Translations under genes and position numbers: made by a program | NCBI RefSeq assembly: GCF_000687875.1 | Contig: NZ_JHYG01000010.1 | Span: 1-64,000, forward strand | Length of the DNA: 64,000 nt | Direction: 5' to 3' | Origin: Acidocella facilis ATCC 35904 | GTDB taxonomy: Bacteria > Pseudomonadota > Alphaproteobacteria > Acetobacterales > Acetobacteraceae | Notes under the pieces: model-generated | Told to the model about the DNA's origin: nothing | The model's database searches: none | The model's input: only the letters and a program-made list of their open reading frames with translations | Shown: piece after piece, positions 45,551 to 53,695 of the stretch | Layout of the letters: the number at the start of each line of letters is the position of its first letter | How positions within the stretch are numbered: the stretch's first letter is position 1

Positions 45551-46252
45551 TTATTCTGCCTCCGCCGCGAAATTCATCACGCTCCGCGACACCACAAGTT
45601 GATCCTCGACACTGACCACCCCGGCGATATTGGCCGCCAGAATGCACAGCGCCCGGGCTTCCTGCGGCGAGCCGACATGGCCGGCGATGCGCACCGCGCC
45701 GTTGCGGACCTCAAAGGAAATACCCTGCCGCGGCGCCCAGGGCTCCGCCGCCATTGCCTGCGCGATCGCGGCGCGGATCTGCTCATCCGCAGCCTCTTGC
45801 GGCGCTTCATCCAGCAACGGCGCCAGGGCGCGCAGAATATCGAACCGGCACAGCATCCCGACGAGCGTCTCGCCCTGCAGCACCGGCAGGCGCTTCACCT
45901 GTTTCTGTCGCATCAGATCGGCGGCCTTGGCCAGCGGTAGATCCGGGCGCACGAAACTCGGGTTGCGCGTCATCACATCGCCCACCTGCCGGCCATGGGT
46001 ATGCGCATAATCCGCCGCCAGAATCTCCGCGCGCATGATGCCGCGCATCCAGCCAGCCTGCTTGCCGCAGGTGCCAAGCTCGGGCCGGTGCAGCAGATCG
46101 CCTTCGCTCAGTATGCCCACCAGCCGCCCGGCCTGGTCCAGCACAGGCAGCCCGCTGATTTGATGGCTCACCATCCACCCGGCGGCGGTGGCAAGGCTGG
46201 TTTGGGGATCGATGGCGACCACATCCCTGGTCATGACATCCGCGACGATCAT
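45551..46252 (-). CDS. CBS-domain pair with C-terminal BON domain
   Basis: This is a 233-aa cytosolic protein. Two CBS motifs bind adenine nucleotides in this family: VADVMTRDVVAIDPQTSLATAA (1-60 region, ending GILSEGDLL) and GDVMTRNPSFV (about 91-150). A BON domain follows (about 160-222), with IRAAIAQAMAAEP, VRNGAVRIAGHV and VVSVEDQLVV. Such proteins are common in soil proteobacteria and are thought to sense energy state, but the target is unknown. A strong hairpin lies just upstream. Confidence 0.88.
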   Translation of the reverse strand: MIVADVMTRDVVAIDPQTSLATAAGWMVSHQISGLPVLDQAGRLVGILSEGDLLHRPELGTCGKQAGWMRGIMRAEILAADYAHTHGRQVGDVMTRNPSFVRPDLPLAKAADLMRQKQVKRLPVLQGETLVGMLCRFDILRALAPLLDEAPQEAADEQIRAAIAQAMAAEPWAPRQGISFEVRNGAVRIAGHVGSPQEARALCILAANIAGVVSVEDQLVVSRSVMNFAAEAE

Positions 46253-46270
46253 TGGGGCCTCTCATGTAAA

Positions 46271-46299
46271 ACGCCGCCAGGATATCCTCCTGGCGGCGT
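46271..46299 (-). terminator. strong hairpin with T-run before the CBS-BON gene
   Basis: Read on the minus strand, a perfect 12-bp stem ACGCCGCCAGGA / TCCTGGCGGCGT with a five-base loop is followed by TTTT. It ends about 20 bases before ATG 46252. It is either a terminator for the upstream AcoR-type gene or an attenuator-like element of the CBS-BON gene. Confidence 0.65.
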
Positions 46300-46392
46300 C
46301 TCAGCCCTTGATTCGTGTCAAACCAGCCCAGCCGCAGACAGCATTGCCGGAAGCCGGAGGCCGGGCGCACACTGGCGCCCCCCCGGCGGTTA

Positions 46393-46495
46393 GAGCAATA
46401 TGCGTTGCGGTTGACGCGGCAGCGTCACCCGCAACGCATGAAATTGCTCGCCAAAACATAAGTAGAGCGAGTGGGTGTAAACCCATCTCGCTCTA
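46393..46495. repeat. two-hairpin intergenic repeat, copy B
   Basis: It has the same 103-bp layout as copy A. The outer pair is GAGCAAT (46393) / ATTGCTC (46443). The inner stem starts ATGCGTTGCGG and closes CCGCAACGCAT around a conserved TTGACGCGGCAGCGTCA core. A conserved CGCCAAAACATAA follows. The second hairpin is TAGAGCGAG with TGGGT pairing ACCCA and CTCGCTCTA (46463-46495). Stem changes relative to copy A are compensatory, while the unpaired segment is nearly invariant. Confidence 0.85.
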
Positions 46496-46498
46496 AAT

Positions 46499-48415
46499 TC
46501 AGTGCGGGCGCATCGCCGCCAGGCGCCGGTAGAGCGTATTGCGGCTGATCCCCAGGGCCCGCGCGGCCGCGGCGATATTGCCGCCCGCCTCCGCCACGGC
46601 ACCGGCAATCACCGCATCGGACTGGGCGCGCAGCGTGCCGTTCTGCGGCTCCGCCCCCAGGCTCGGCATGCTCGGCTGCTGGCTGGTCAGCTCCAGCATC
46701 GCCTCCTCGCTCAGATGATTCAGCGTCATCTCGGTCTCATCTTCGTCGAGCATTAGGCAGGCGGTGCGCAGCATGCCGGCAAGCTGGCGCAGATTGCCCG
46801 GCCAGCGGTAACGCGCGAAGGCCGCGGCCAGTTCCGGCGCCAGGGCGGGGGCGCCGCCGCGTCGTCCCTGCGATTCCCGCTCCAGGATCCGCGCGATCAA
46901 GGCCGGCAGATCCGTCCGCTCGCGCAAGGGCGGCAGCGAAATCGCCAACCCGTTGAGCCGGTAATAGAGATCCTCGCGGAAGCTCTTCTCGGCGATCCGG
47001 GTCGAGAAATCCGCATGGGTGGCGCTGACCAGCAGGAAATCCACCGCCACCGGCTTGCCGCCGATCGGGGTGACGACGCCTTCTTCCAGCACCCGCAACA
47101 GCCGAGTCTGCATGGAAAGCGGCATATCGCCGATTTCATCCAGGAACAGCGTGCCGCCATGCGCCTCGCGGATGCGTCCCGGCGCGCCATCCTTGCGGGC
47201 GCCCGTGAAGGCGCCTGGCGCATGGCCGAACAGCTCGGCCTCGATCAAGGTTTCCGGCAATGCCGCGCAGTTCACCGCCACGAAGGGGCCGCTGGCGCGC
47301 GGGCCCGCCTCATGGATGGCGCGGGCGAAATAATCCTTGCCGGCCCCGGTCTCACCTTGCAGCAGCACCGGCACCTTGCGCCCCAGCACCCGCCGCAACT
47401 GGCTGATCGCCTTGGTCACCCGTGCATCGCCGGTATCCAGCGCATCCAGCGCGTCGGTCTTCGGCACTTCCGGCTGCTGCGTCGCGGCGGGACGGCGGAT
47501 CAGCGGGGCGCGCATCTGATCGACCGCCAGAAACAGCGTCTCGCCCCGGCGCGGATGCACCATCAGCGGCCCGCCATGGGTGCGCCGGTCCAGCTGAATG
47601 AGGTCGCGCAATGTCAGGCCGAGATAGCGGCTGAACTCCTGGGTGCCGATATCCTCCGGCCGCAATCCCAGCAGCGCGAAGCCGGAGCGGTTGGCGCCGA
47701 GAATCACCCCTTCCTCGTCGATGGCGATCGCCCCTTCCATCATGCTGCCGAGGCATTCGGAGGAATAATGGAAGCGCAGCTTGGTATGGTTGATGAAGGA
47801 GATCTCGAAAATCCGGTTCTCGATCATCTGCGCCGCGGCCCGGACCAGCCCGAACGTATGCGGGTGATAGCGCCGGGAATCGCAGGAAATATCGATCACC
47901 CCGAGCAGATGGCCACCCGGCTCGGTCAGCGGCGCCGCCGCGCAGGCCAGGAAGCTGTTATGGCGCAGATAATGCTCGGTGCCGTTGACGACGATCGGCT
48001 TGCCTTCGATCAGCGCGGTGCCGATGGCGTTGGTACCGCGCGCATCCTCCGCCCAGCACGCCCCCTGGGTGAGCGCCACCTTCGAGGCGCGGGTGCAGAA
48101 ATCGAGATCCCCAGCGGATTCGAGCACATAGCCGGTTTCGTCGGAGAGCAGCATGATACAGCCGGAATCTTTGATCTGGCTGAAAAAATAATCCATCACC
48201 GGCCGCGCCTGGGTGATCAGCGCGGCATGGCGTTCGGAGGCGATCCGCCGTTCCGAGGATGAGAGATGCGGAAAATCGGTCCGGTTCTGCTCCGGGGTCA
48301 GCCCGGCGGTTCGGCAACGCTGCCAGGAGCGGCTAATATCTCCCGGGTCAACCCCCAATCCGGAGGCGTTGGGGGAGGATGGCTTCTCAGTCGACGCGAG
48401 GCGAAAAGGTTGCAT
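46499..48415 (-). CDS. AcoR-type sigma-54-dependent activator
   Basis: This is a 638-aa enhancer-binding protein. An N-terminal GAF sensor (about 75-200, with DARGTNAIGTALIEGKPI and AAPLTEPGGHLLGVID) is followed by a PAS-like segment (about 225-300). The AAA+ domain has Walker A GETGAGKD, the sigma-54 contact GAFTGA, Walker B GGTLFLDEIGDMP and YRWPGNLRQL. The C-terminal Fis-type helix-turn-helix is NIAAAARALGISRNTLYRRL. The layout matches AcoR/acetoin-type regulators, but no acetoin genes are near. It follows the pot operon in the same direction, with a terminator between. The regulated genes are not evident. Confidence 0.9.
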   Translation of the reverse strand: MQPFRLASTEKPSSPNASGLGVDPGDISRSWQRCRTAGLTPEQNRTDFPHLSSSERRIASERHAALITQARPVMDYFFSQIKDSGCIMLLSDETGYVLESAGDLDFCTRASKVALTQGACWAEDARGTNAIGTALIEGKPIVVNGTEHYLRHNSFLACAAAPLTEPGGHLLGVIDISCDSRRYHPHTFGLVRAAAQMIENRIFEISFINHTKLRFHYSSECLGSMMEGAIAIDEEGVILGANRSGFALLGLRPEDIGTQEFSRYLGLTLRDLIQLDRRTHGGPLMVHPRRGETLFLAVDQMRAPLIRRPAATQQPEVPKTDALDALDTGDARVTKAISQLRRVLGRKVPVLLQGETGAGKDYFARAIHEAGPRASGPFVAVNCAALPETLIEAELFGHAPGAFTGARKDGAPGRIREAHGGTLFLDEIGDMPLSMQTRLLRVLEEGVVTPIGGKPVAVDFLLVSATHADFSTRIAEKSFREDLYYRLNGLAISLPPLRERTDLPALIARILERESQGRRGGAPALAPELAAAFARYRWPGNLRQLAGMLRTACLMLDEDETEMTLNHLSEEAMLELTSQQPSMPSLGAEPQNGTLRAQSDAVIAGAVAEAGGNIAAAARALGISRNTLYRRLAAMRPH

Positions 48416-48534
48416 GATGGGGTCGCGTTCCTATCCCGTCTAATCTTATTATATTTAGGTACTTATGCACCTTTCGGGCTTCAGCCCTTCTCTCCATGAT
48501 GTGTGGTAAGAGCGGGCAGATAGGTTTGCAAGTG

Positions 48535-48573
48535 AAAAATGCGCCAGCCCGGAACGGCCAGGTGGCGCATTTT
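48535..48573 (-). terminator. intrinsic terminator after potC
   Basis: On the minus strand AAAATGCGCCA pairs with TGGCGCATTTTT across a 16-base loop, about 50 bases behind the potC stop. The T-run follows the stem in the direction of the pot operon, separating it from the activator gene. Confidence 0.75.
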
Positions 48574-48624
48574 ACGGCAGTTTATGTGTCCAAACGATCC
48601 GGAAAACCCTACGGCGAAGACGAT

Positions 48625-49452
48625 CTACGCCGCCGATTTGCGATGCGCGATGGCGGAGTTGATGACCGCCAGCACCACCCCGCCAGCGAAGATGAAGGTG
48701 GACAGGACAAAGACCTGCGGCGGAATGCCGACTTTCACCGCGCCATAGACCCAGAGCGGGAAGGTGAGGGTCTGCCCGGCGACGAAGGTGGTGATGATTA
48801 GATCGTCGATGGAGAGCATGAAGCAGAGCATGCAGGCGCCGACGATCCCGGGCAGGATCAGCGGAAAGGTCACCGTCCAGAACGCCACCCACGGCGTTGC
48901 CCCCAGATCCGCGGCGGCGCGGTCCAGCGCGCGGTCCAGCCCGGAGACACGGGCGCGGATCACCACCACCGCGAAGGCCAGGTTGAAGGCGACATGCGCG
49001 ATGAGAATGGTCAGCAGCCCGCGCGGCAGGTTGAGCGCCAGGAACAGCGACAGCAGCGAGGCGCCGACCACCACCGCCGGTGCGGCGATGTCGGCGAAAA
49101 TGACGATATCCGTCGCCGTCTTGCCCCAGAATTTATGCCGCGCCAGCGCCAGCGCCAGCGGCGTGCCGAGGATCGCCGAGATCAGCGCGCTGCCGATCGC
49201 CACTTCCAGCGAGTGCTGCAGCGCTCCGGTCAGATCCTGAATGGCGAAGGCATCGCCGTAATTGGCCAGGGTGAAATGCTGCCAGTTGAGCGCGATGCGC
49301 CCGCCCGGCGCGAAGTTGAAGCTGAACACCACCATCACCACGATCGGCAGCATGGTGTAGATGATCATCGCCCAGGTGAAGCAGGCGAGGATGCGCTCGC
49401 CGAGGCGGCTGGGTTTGTGGGCGGAGGGCATCCGGGCTGTTATCGTGCTCAC
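48625..49452 (-). CDS. potC: ABC transporter permease, PotC-like
   Basis: This is a 275-aa inner-membrane subunit of a polyamine-type (spermidine/putrescine) importer, with about six helices. It has YTMLPIVVMVVFSFNF in helix 1 and the EAA loop DRALDRAAADLGATPWVAFWTVTFPLILPGI, typical of these permeases. It ends with TFIFAGGVVLAVINS. The start overlaps the potB stop by 4 bases. It is the last gene of potA-D-B-C. Confidence 0.92.
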   Translation of the reverse strand: MSTITARMPSAHKPSRLGERILACFTWAMIIYTMLPIVVMVVFSFNFAPGGRIALNWQHFTLANYGDAFAIQDLTGALQHSLEVAIGSALISAILGTPLALALARHKFWGKTATDIVIFADIAAPAVVVGASLLSLFLALNLPRGLLTILIAHVAFNLAFAVVVIRARVSGLDRALDRAAADLGATPWVAFWTVTFPLILPGIVGACMLCFMLSIDDLIITTFVAGQTLTFPLWVYGAVKVGIPPQVFVLSTFIFAGGVVLAVINSAIAHRKSAA

Positions 49453-50309
49453 GCCGCATACTCCTGGATCGCGTCGGTGCCGAAGGCTTTCGAATAGAGC
49501 AGAATGGCGATCATCAGCATCAGCATCAGGATCGAGGAGAGCGAGGCGGCCAGCGGATAATCCTGGCTCTGGAAGAAGGCATCCTGGATCACGTTGCCAA
49601 CCATGTAGGTGCCCGGACCACCGAGCAGTGCCGCATTCACATAATCGCCGACATTGGTGACGAAGACCAGCAGGAACCCGGCGAAAATGCCCGGCGCCGA
49701 GAGCGGCAGGATGATCTTGATGAAGGCGGTCGCGGGCGCGGCGTAGAGATCATTGGCGGCGCGCACCAGGCGCCGGTCGATCTTTTCCAGCACGACATAA
49801 AGCGGCAGCACGTAATAGGCGAAGCTGTTATAGACCAGCCCGCCGATCACCGCCCATTTGGTCGAGAGAATGCGAAAGCTCTCCGGCAGAACGCCGAGCG
49901 CCTTCAACGGCCCGAGCAGGAAGCCCTGATCGGACAGGATGAATTCCCAGGCCAGCACGCGGATCACGAAGGAGACGAAGAAGGGCAGCATGATGATGAA
50001 CAAGTAGGTGCTCTTATGCCGCCCGGCATAGAAGGCGATCCAGTAGGCCACCGGGTAGGAGATCGCCAGCGTGATCACGGTCGAGGCCGTACCGTACCAG
50101 AACGACCTGACGAAGGAGCTCTCATAGCCAGTGAACGCGCCGATCACCTCCTGGTAATTGTCGGACATGGTGTAGCCGGAAATCGGATCGCCGACGGCCA
50201 GCGCCATGCCCAACATCGAGGCGAGCGGGATCAGAAAAAACGCCAGCAGATAGACCCAGCTCGGCAGGCTGAGGAGATAAGGTGCCAAAAATCCGCGCGC
50301 CTGCCGCAT
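49449..50309 (-). CDS. potB: ABC transporter permease, PotB-like
   Basis: This is a 286-aa permease partner of PotC. It has LLSLPSWVYLLAFFLIPLASML (helix 1), VITLAISYPVAYWIAFYAG, LIIMLPFFVSFVIRVLAWEFIL and the EAA loop RRLVRAANDLYAAPATAFIKIILPLSAPGI. It is separated by 12 bases from the upstream binding-protein gene. Confidence 0.92.
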   Translation of the reverse strand: MRQARGFLAPYLLSLPSWVYLLAFFLIPLASMLGMALAVGDPISGYTMSDNYQEVIGAFTGYESSFVRSFWYGTASTVITLAISYPVAYWIAFYAGRHKSTYLFIIMLPFFVSFVIRVLAWEFILSDQGFLLGPLKALGVLPESFRILSTKWAVIGGLVYNSFAYYVLPLYVVLEKIDRRLVRAANDLYAAPATAFIKIILPLSAPGIFAGFLLVFVTNVGDYVNAALLGGPGTYMVGNVIQDAFFQSQDYPLAASLSSILMLMLMIAILLYSKAFGTDAIQEYAA

Positions 50310-50321
50310 GGGTCTCTCCGT

Positions 50322-51548
50322 TCAGCTCTGGACGATCGGGTTGAAGATGTTGTTCCACTTCATGTAGTCGGCATAATTCTTGAACGCGTAATATTCATGC
50401 ACGCGCGCCAGCTCCGATTGCGGCGGGAAGACCAGCGGCGAATTCGCCACCGCCGGGTCCTTGATGACGTTGAGGATGTAATCCTTCGCCGCCGGCACCG
50501 GGCAGATATAGTTCACATAATCCTCGACCATGCCGGCCACTTCCGGCGTGTAGTAATAATTCATCCATTCCAGCGCCGAGAGCGGGTTCTTGGCGCCGAC
50601 CGGGATGCACATATTATCGTGCCAGATCACCGCGCCCTGCTTCGGCACGACGAATTTCAGATCCTTATAGCCCTTGGAATTGGCCTGATAGATGTCGCCG
50701 GACCAGGCCATGGTGATCCAGATATCGCCATTCTCCAGCGCGTTGATGTAGCTCTGGTCGTAATATTGGCGCACCAGCCCCTTGGCCTTCTGCTCCTTCA
50801 GCGTCGCCGCCGCCTTTTCCCATTCCGCCGGGGTCGAGGTGGTCGGGTTGATGCCCAGCTTCAGCAGGCCGGCACAGCCCAGCTCCTGCACGTCGGAGAA
50901 CATGCCGACATGGCCGGCGAAGGCCGGGTCCCAGAGATCCTCATAGCTGGTGATCTCGCGCTTGGTCATTTTCGGGTTATAGGCGATGCCGGTCAGGCCG
51001 GACTGCCACACCATCGTATGCTTGTTGCCGGGATCGTAAGGCGGGTTCTTCACGCTGGGGGCGGCGTATTTGTCGAAATTCGGTACTTTCTCACGCCAGA
51101 TCGGCACCAGGAATTTCTGCATCAGCAGCTCGGTGAGATACCAGCCATCGGTCATCACGATCATGTCGTAGCCGCTCGGCTGGCCGGATTTCAGCACCGG
51201 GGCGATCTGCGCGTAGAACGGCGCATCCTCCTGGATCACCTCTTTATAGGTGACATTGATCCCGGTCTGCTTCTCGAACGCGTCGATCGAGGGGCGATCC
51301 TTGCCGTCGGTCGAGGTGTCGATATAGAGCGGCCAGTTGGCGAAGACGAACTCCTTGGTCGGCTTCTGGCTGGCCCACCAGGCCTTCCAGTCCTTCACCG
51401 TCTCGGCGCGGGCGAGCTGCGGGGCCAGGGCCGCCATCATCGCCGCCCCGGCGCCGCGCATGAAATTCTGCCGGCTCAGCCGCGGCTGCGTCATGCCGCG
51501 ATAGAAGGCCTGCATCGATTTATCGCCGCTTTGATCGTCTTGGCTCAT
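50322..51548 (-). CDS. potD: periplasmic polyamine-type binding protein, PotD-like
   Basis: This is a 408-aa solute-binding protein that feeds the transporter. A long N-terminal leader with SRQNFMRG and AAMMAALAPQLARA suggests export by Tat or Sec, with cleavage after about residue 48. The mature part has FANWPLYIDTSTDGKDRPS, YDMIVMTDGWYLTELL and WITMAWSGDIYQAN, typical of PotD/PotF. The actual ligand is not provable. AAGGAG before ATG 51548 fixes the start; the longer frame to 51668 is discarded. Confidence 0.92.
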   Translation of the reverse strand: MSQDDQSGDKSMQAFYRGMTQPRLSRQNFMRGAGAAMMAALAPQLARAETVKDWKAWWASQKPTKEFVFANWPLYIDTSTDGKDRPSIDAFEKQTGINVTYKEVIQEDAPFYAQIAPVLKSGQPSGYDMIVMTDGWYLTELLMQKFLVPIWREKVPNFDKYAAPSVKNPPYDPGNKHTMVWQSGLTGIAYNPKMTKREITSYEDLWDPAFAGHVGMFSDVQELGCAGLLKLGINPTTSTPAEWEKAAATLKEQKAKGLVRQYYDQSYINALENGDIWITMAWSGDIYQANSKGYKDLKFVVPKQGAVIWHDNMCIPVGAKNPLSALEWMNYYYTPEVAGMVEDYVNYICPVPAAKDYILNVIKDPAVANSPLVFPPQSELARVHEYYAFKNYADYMKWNNIFNPIVQS

Positions 51549-51570
51549 GCTACTCTCCTTCAGATTGGAT

Positions 51571-52680
51571 TTAAGTGCCGGTGACCGCGAATGTGTGGGC
51601 CGGATTCCAGGTGAGGCGGACGGCGCTGCCGGGGGGAATATCCTCCTGGCGGCCGGAATTCTGGGCATAGACGCTCAGCGCCCGCCCGGTCTTGCTCTCC
51701 ATTTCATATTGCCGGCTGACCCCGAGATAGACCGAAACGCCGGCAATCGCCTCGATCTCGTTCCACCCGTCGGGGCGTGGCTCGCCGGGCTGCAGAACAT
51801 GGAATTTCTCCGGCCTGACGCCGATTTTCACCTTGTCCCCGGCGATTTGCGCCAGCACCGCGCGCGGCAGGGTGATGATCGCGCCATCCTCCAACGTCAC
51901 CTGCGCCTGCGCTCCGTTCTGGGCGGTGATGGTGCCGGGCAGCAGGTTGGAGGCGCCGAGGAAGGAGGCGACGAATTCCGTCGCGGGATGGTCATAGACA
52001 TCGGCCGGCGTGCCGATTTGTTCGATCCGCCCCTTGGACATCACCGCCAGCCGGTCGGACATCGCCATCGCCTCTTCCTGGTCATGGGTGACGAACAGGA
52101 AGGTGATGCCCACCTCGCTCTGGATGCGCTTCAGCTCGATCTGCATCTGTTTGCGCAGCTTCAGATCCAGCGCGCCGAGCGGCTCGTCCAGCAACAATAA
52201 TTTGGGTTTGTTGACCAGCGCGCGGGCCAGGGCGACGCGTTGCGCCTGGCCGCCGGAGAGCTGGCCGGGCTTGCGCTTGGCGAAGCCAGCGAGATCGACC
52301 AGTTCCAGCATTTCATTGGTGCGCCGGGTCACCTCGTCGCTCTTCACCCCCTTGCGGCGCAGCCCGAAAGCGACATTCTCGAAAATCGTCAGATGCGGAA
52401 ACAGCGCATAGGACTGGAACACGGTGTTCACGTCGCGCTTATAAGAGGGCTGGCGGCTGACATCCTCGCCATCGAGATAGATCGCCCCGGCGCTCGGCGA
52501 CTCAAAGCCGCCGATCATCGACAAGGTCGTCGATTTGCCGCATCCCGACGGCCCCAGAAGCGAGAAAAACTCCCCCCCTTCGATGCTCAGGGAGATATTG
52601 TCGACAGCCGTCCAGCCGCCAAATTGCTTGATGACATTTTCCAGCCTGACATCATGGCGGGTCGATGGCGCGGGGATCAT
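51571..52680 (-). CDS. potA: polyamine-type ABC transporter ATPase, PotA-like
   Basis: This is a 369-aa ATPase that powers import. The Walker A is GPSGCGKSTTL, the Q-loop lies in FQSYALFPHLT, the signature is LSGGQAQRVALARA, the Walker B is LLLLDEPLGALD and the H-loop is VTHDQEE. The C-terminal TOBE domain starts near 280 (IGVRPEKFHVL). It is first in the operon, with a leader of over 300 bases that carries a small upstream ORF. Confidence 0.95.
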   Translation of the reverse strand: MIPAPSTRHDVRLENVIKQFGGWTAVDNISLSIEGGEFFSLLGPSGCGKSTTLSMIGGFESPSAGAIYLDGEDVSRQPSYKRDVNTVFQSYALFPHLTIFENVAFGLRRKGVKSDEVTRRTNEMLELVDLAGFAKRKPGQLSGGQAQRVALARALVNKPKLLLLDEPLGALDLKLRKQMQIELKRIQSEVGITFLFVTHDQEEAMAMSDRLAVMSKGRIEQIGTPADVYDHPATEFVASFLGASNLLPGTITAQNGAQAQVTLEDGAIITLPRAVLAQIAGDKVKIGVRPEKFHVLQPGEPRPDGWNEIEAIAGVSVYLGVSRQYEMESKTGRALSVYAQNSGRQEDIPPGSAVRLTWNPAHTFAVTGT

Positions 52681-53221
52681 GCGGAGGCTCCGGCGAGGGG
52701 GGCGGGGATGGGCGACACATCGCCTGATGGATTAAGCGGCTGGGAGATGCCGGAGCGCTGAAAAAACAGGCGCTTTTTTAAATCCCGGGATATTGCGGCG
52801 GGCGGTGCCCAGCCGAAAATTCCGCCGTCAGCGGCAAGGCTGTCGGCCAGAATTATAAAGCGGCCTCGTCGATTACGCTTCAAACCGGCAACCCTTTCGC
52901 TGGATTTTTGGCTATTGCATTGAATGGTTTCACAATTTCTCGCCTTTTACAATCAATGCCGCGCCTTGAAGGCGTTTATTAGCCCTGCCACCCGGATCAC
53001 ATTCAAGCGCTTCAAGCCCAGCCTCGTCATAACAGCTCCTCCAGATTGTTAAGCAAGGCGCGGGCCAAGCGAGGCATCGCACTCTAGTCAGCTTCGGTCG
53101 GCGCGCATTTGACCGTGGAGCACAGGCGCCAGGCCAGCGCGCATCCTGGCGCGCGCTGCGCAGGCGGAATGAATGGGGTCATCAGGTGACGGCAAGATGG
53201 CTCTGGGCTATTCAGCTTGTA
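52681..53221. other. 540-base intergenic region between divergent potA and a lipoprotein gene
   Basis: No conserved large gene lies here. On the minus strand it contains a 25-codon ORF with a strong ribosome site (separate entry) and an AT-rich stretch near 52900-52960. A further 68-codon minus-strand frame at 52677-52883 looks like random leader sequence. Near 53126-53158 two overlapping GC-rich inverted repeats (GCGCCAGG/CCTGGCGC and CAGCGCGC/GCGCGCTG) are mutually exclusive. Confidence 0.5.
52953..53030 (-). CDS. 25-codon upstream ORF in the potA leader
   Basis: A minus-strand ATG at 53030 is preceded by GGAGGAG six bases upstream, one of the strongest ribosome sites in the window. It opens a 25-codon frame (starting MTRLGLKRLNVIR, ending NAFKARH, stop at 52953). 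The peptide is basic and I recognise no relative. It lies about 270 bases upstream of potA in the same direction. It could be a leader peptide that senses translation, or a free small protein. A chance combination is possible. Confidence 0.4.
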   Translation of the reverse strand: MTRLGLKRLNVIRVAGLINAFKARH

Positions 53222-53653
53222 ATGATGATGCCCGCTTTCAGCTTACGGTACCTGGTGCTCGGCGTTGGTCTCGTGGGAATGTTGTCCGGCTGCGCGGCGA
53301 AGCCGGAGCGGCAGGCGCAGCCTTCCCCGGCGATGGACACCATCACGATGACCCCGGCCGAGCTGGCGCATGTCAAGCAGGCCGCCTATGATGAAGGGTT
53401 CGAGGCGGGCCGGCGCTATGAACGAAAACACCCGCAACCCCAGCCAGCATCCGCGGCCGCCCAGCCGGATCAGCCGGCGGATGCCAGCGGCGCTCTTCCG
53501 CCAGCCCCGGCCCAAGCGGACACCCAGCCGCCGCAGCCCAGCTCTGTAACCTGCCCCCCGACCCAAACCGCGCCCGCCTTGGCGCCGATTCCGCCGCTGC
53601 CGCGCTCGGCCGGCTACACCTCCGCCGGCCCGGCGAAACCGCTCTCGCCCTGA
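53222..53653 (+). CDS. proline-rich small lipoprotein
   Basis: This is a predicted lipoprotein of 143 aa from the first ATG of a triplet at 53222 (GTG 53186 would add 12 residues). A signal segment LVLGVGLVGMLSGC gives the lipobox at about 23. A conserved-looking stretch with AELAHVKQAAYDEGFEAGRRYE follows, then a disordered Pro/Gln/Ala-rich tail. I know no function. The short helix plus tail resembles cell-wall or outer-membrane tethers. Confidence 0.75.
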   Translation: MMMPAFSLRYLVLGVGLVGMLSGCAAKPERQAQPSPAMDTITMTPAELAHVKQAAYDEGFEAGRRYERKHPQPQPASAAAQPDQPADASGALPPAPAQADTQPPQPSSVTCPPTQTAPALAPIPPLPRSAGYTSAGPAKPLSP

Positions 53654-53695
53654 GCCCGGCTTGAACCTGGGCAGCGCATGCGCCAAACAGCGCGC

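Noticed and set aside
52677-52883. 68-codon minus-strand frame just before potA
   Set aside because: No good ribosome site and no conserved-looking pattern; more likely untranslated leader.
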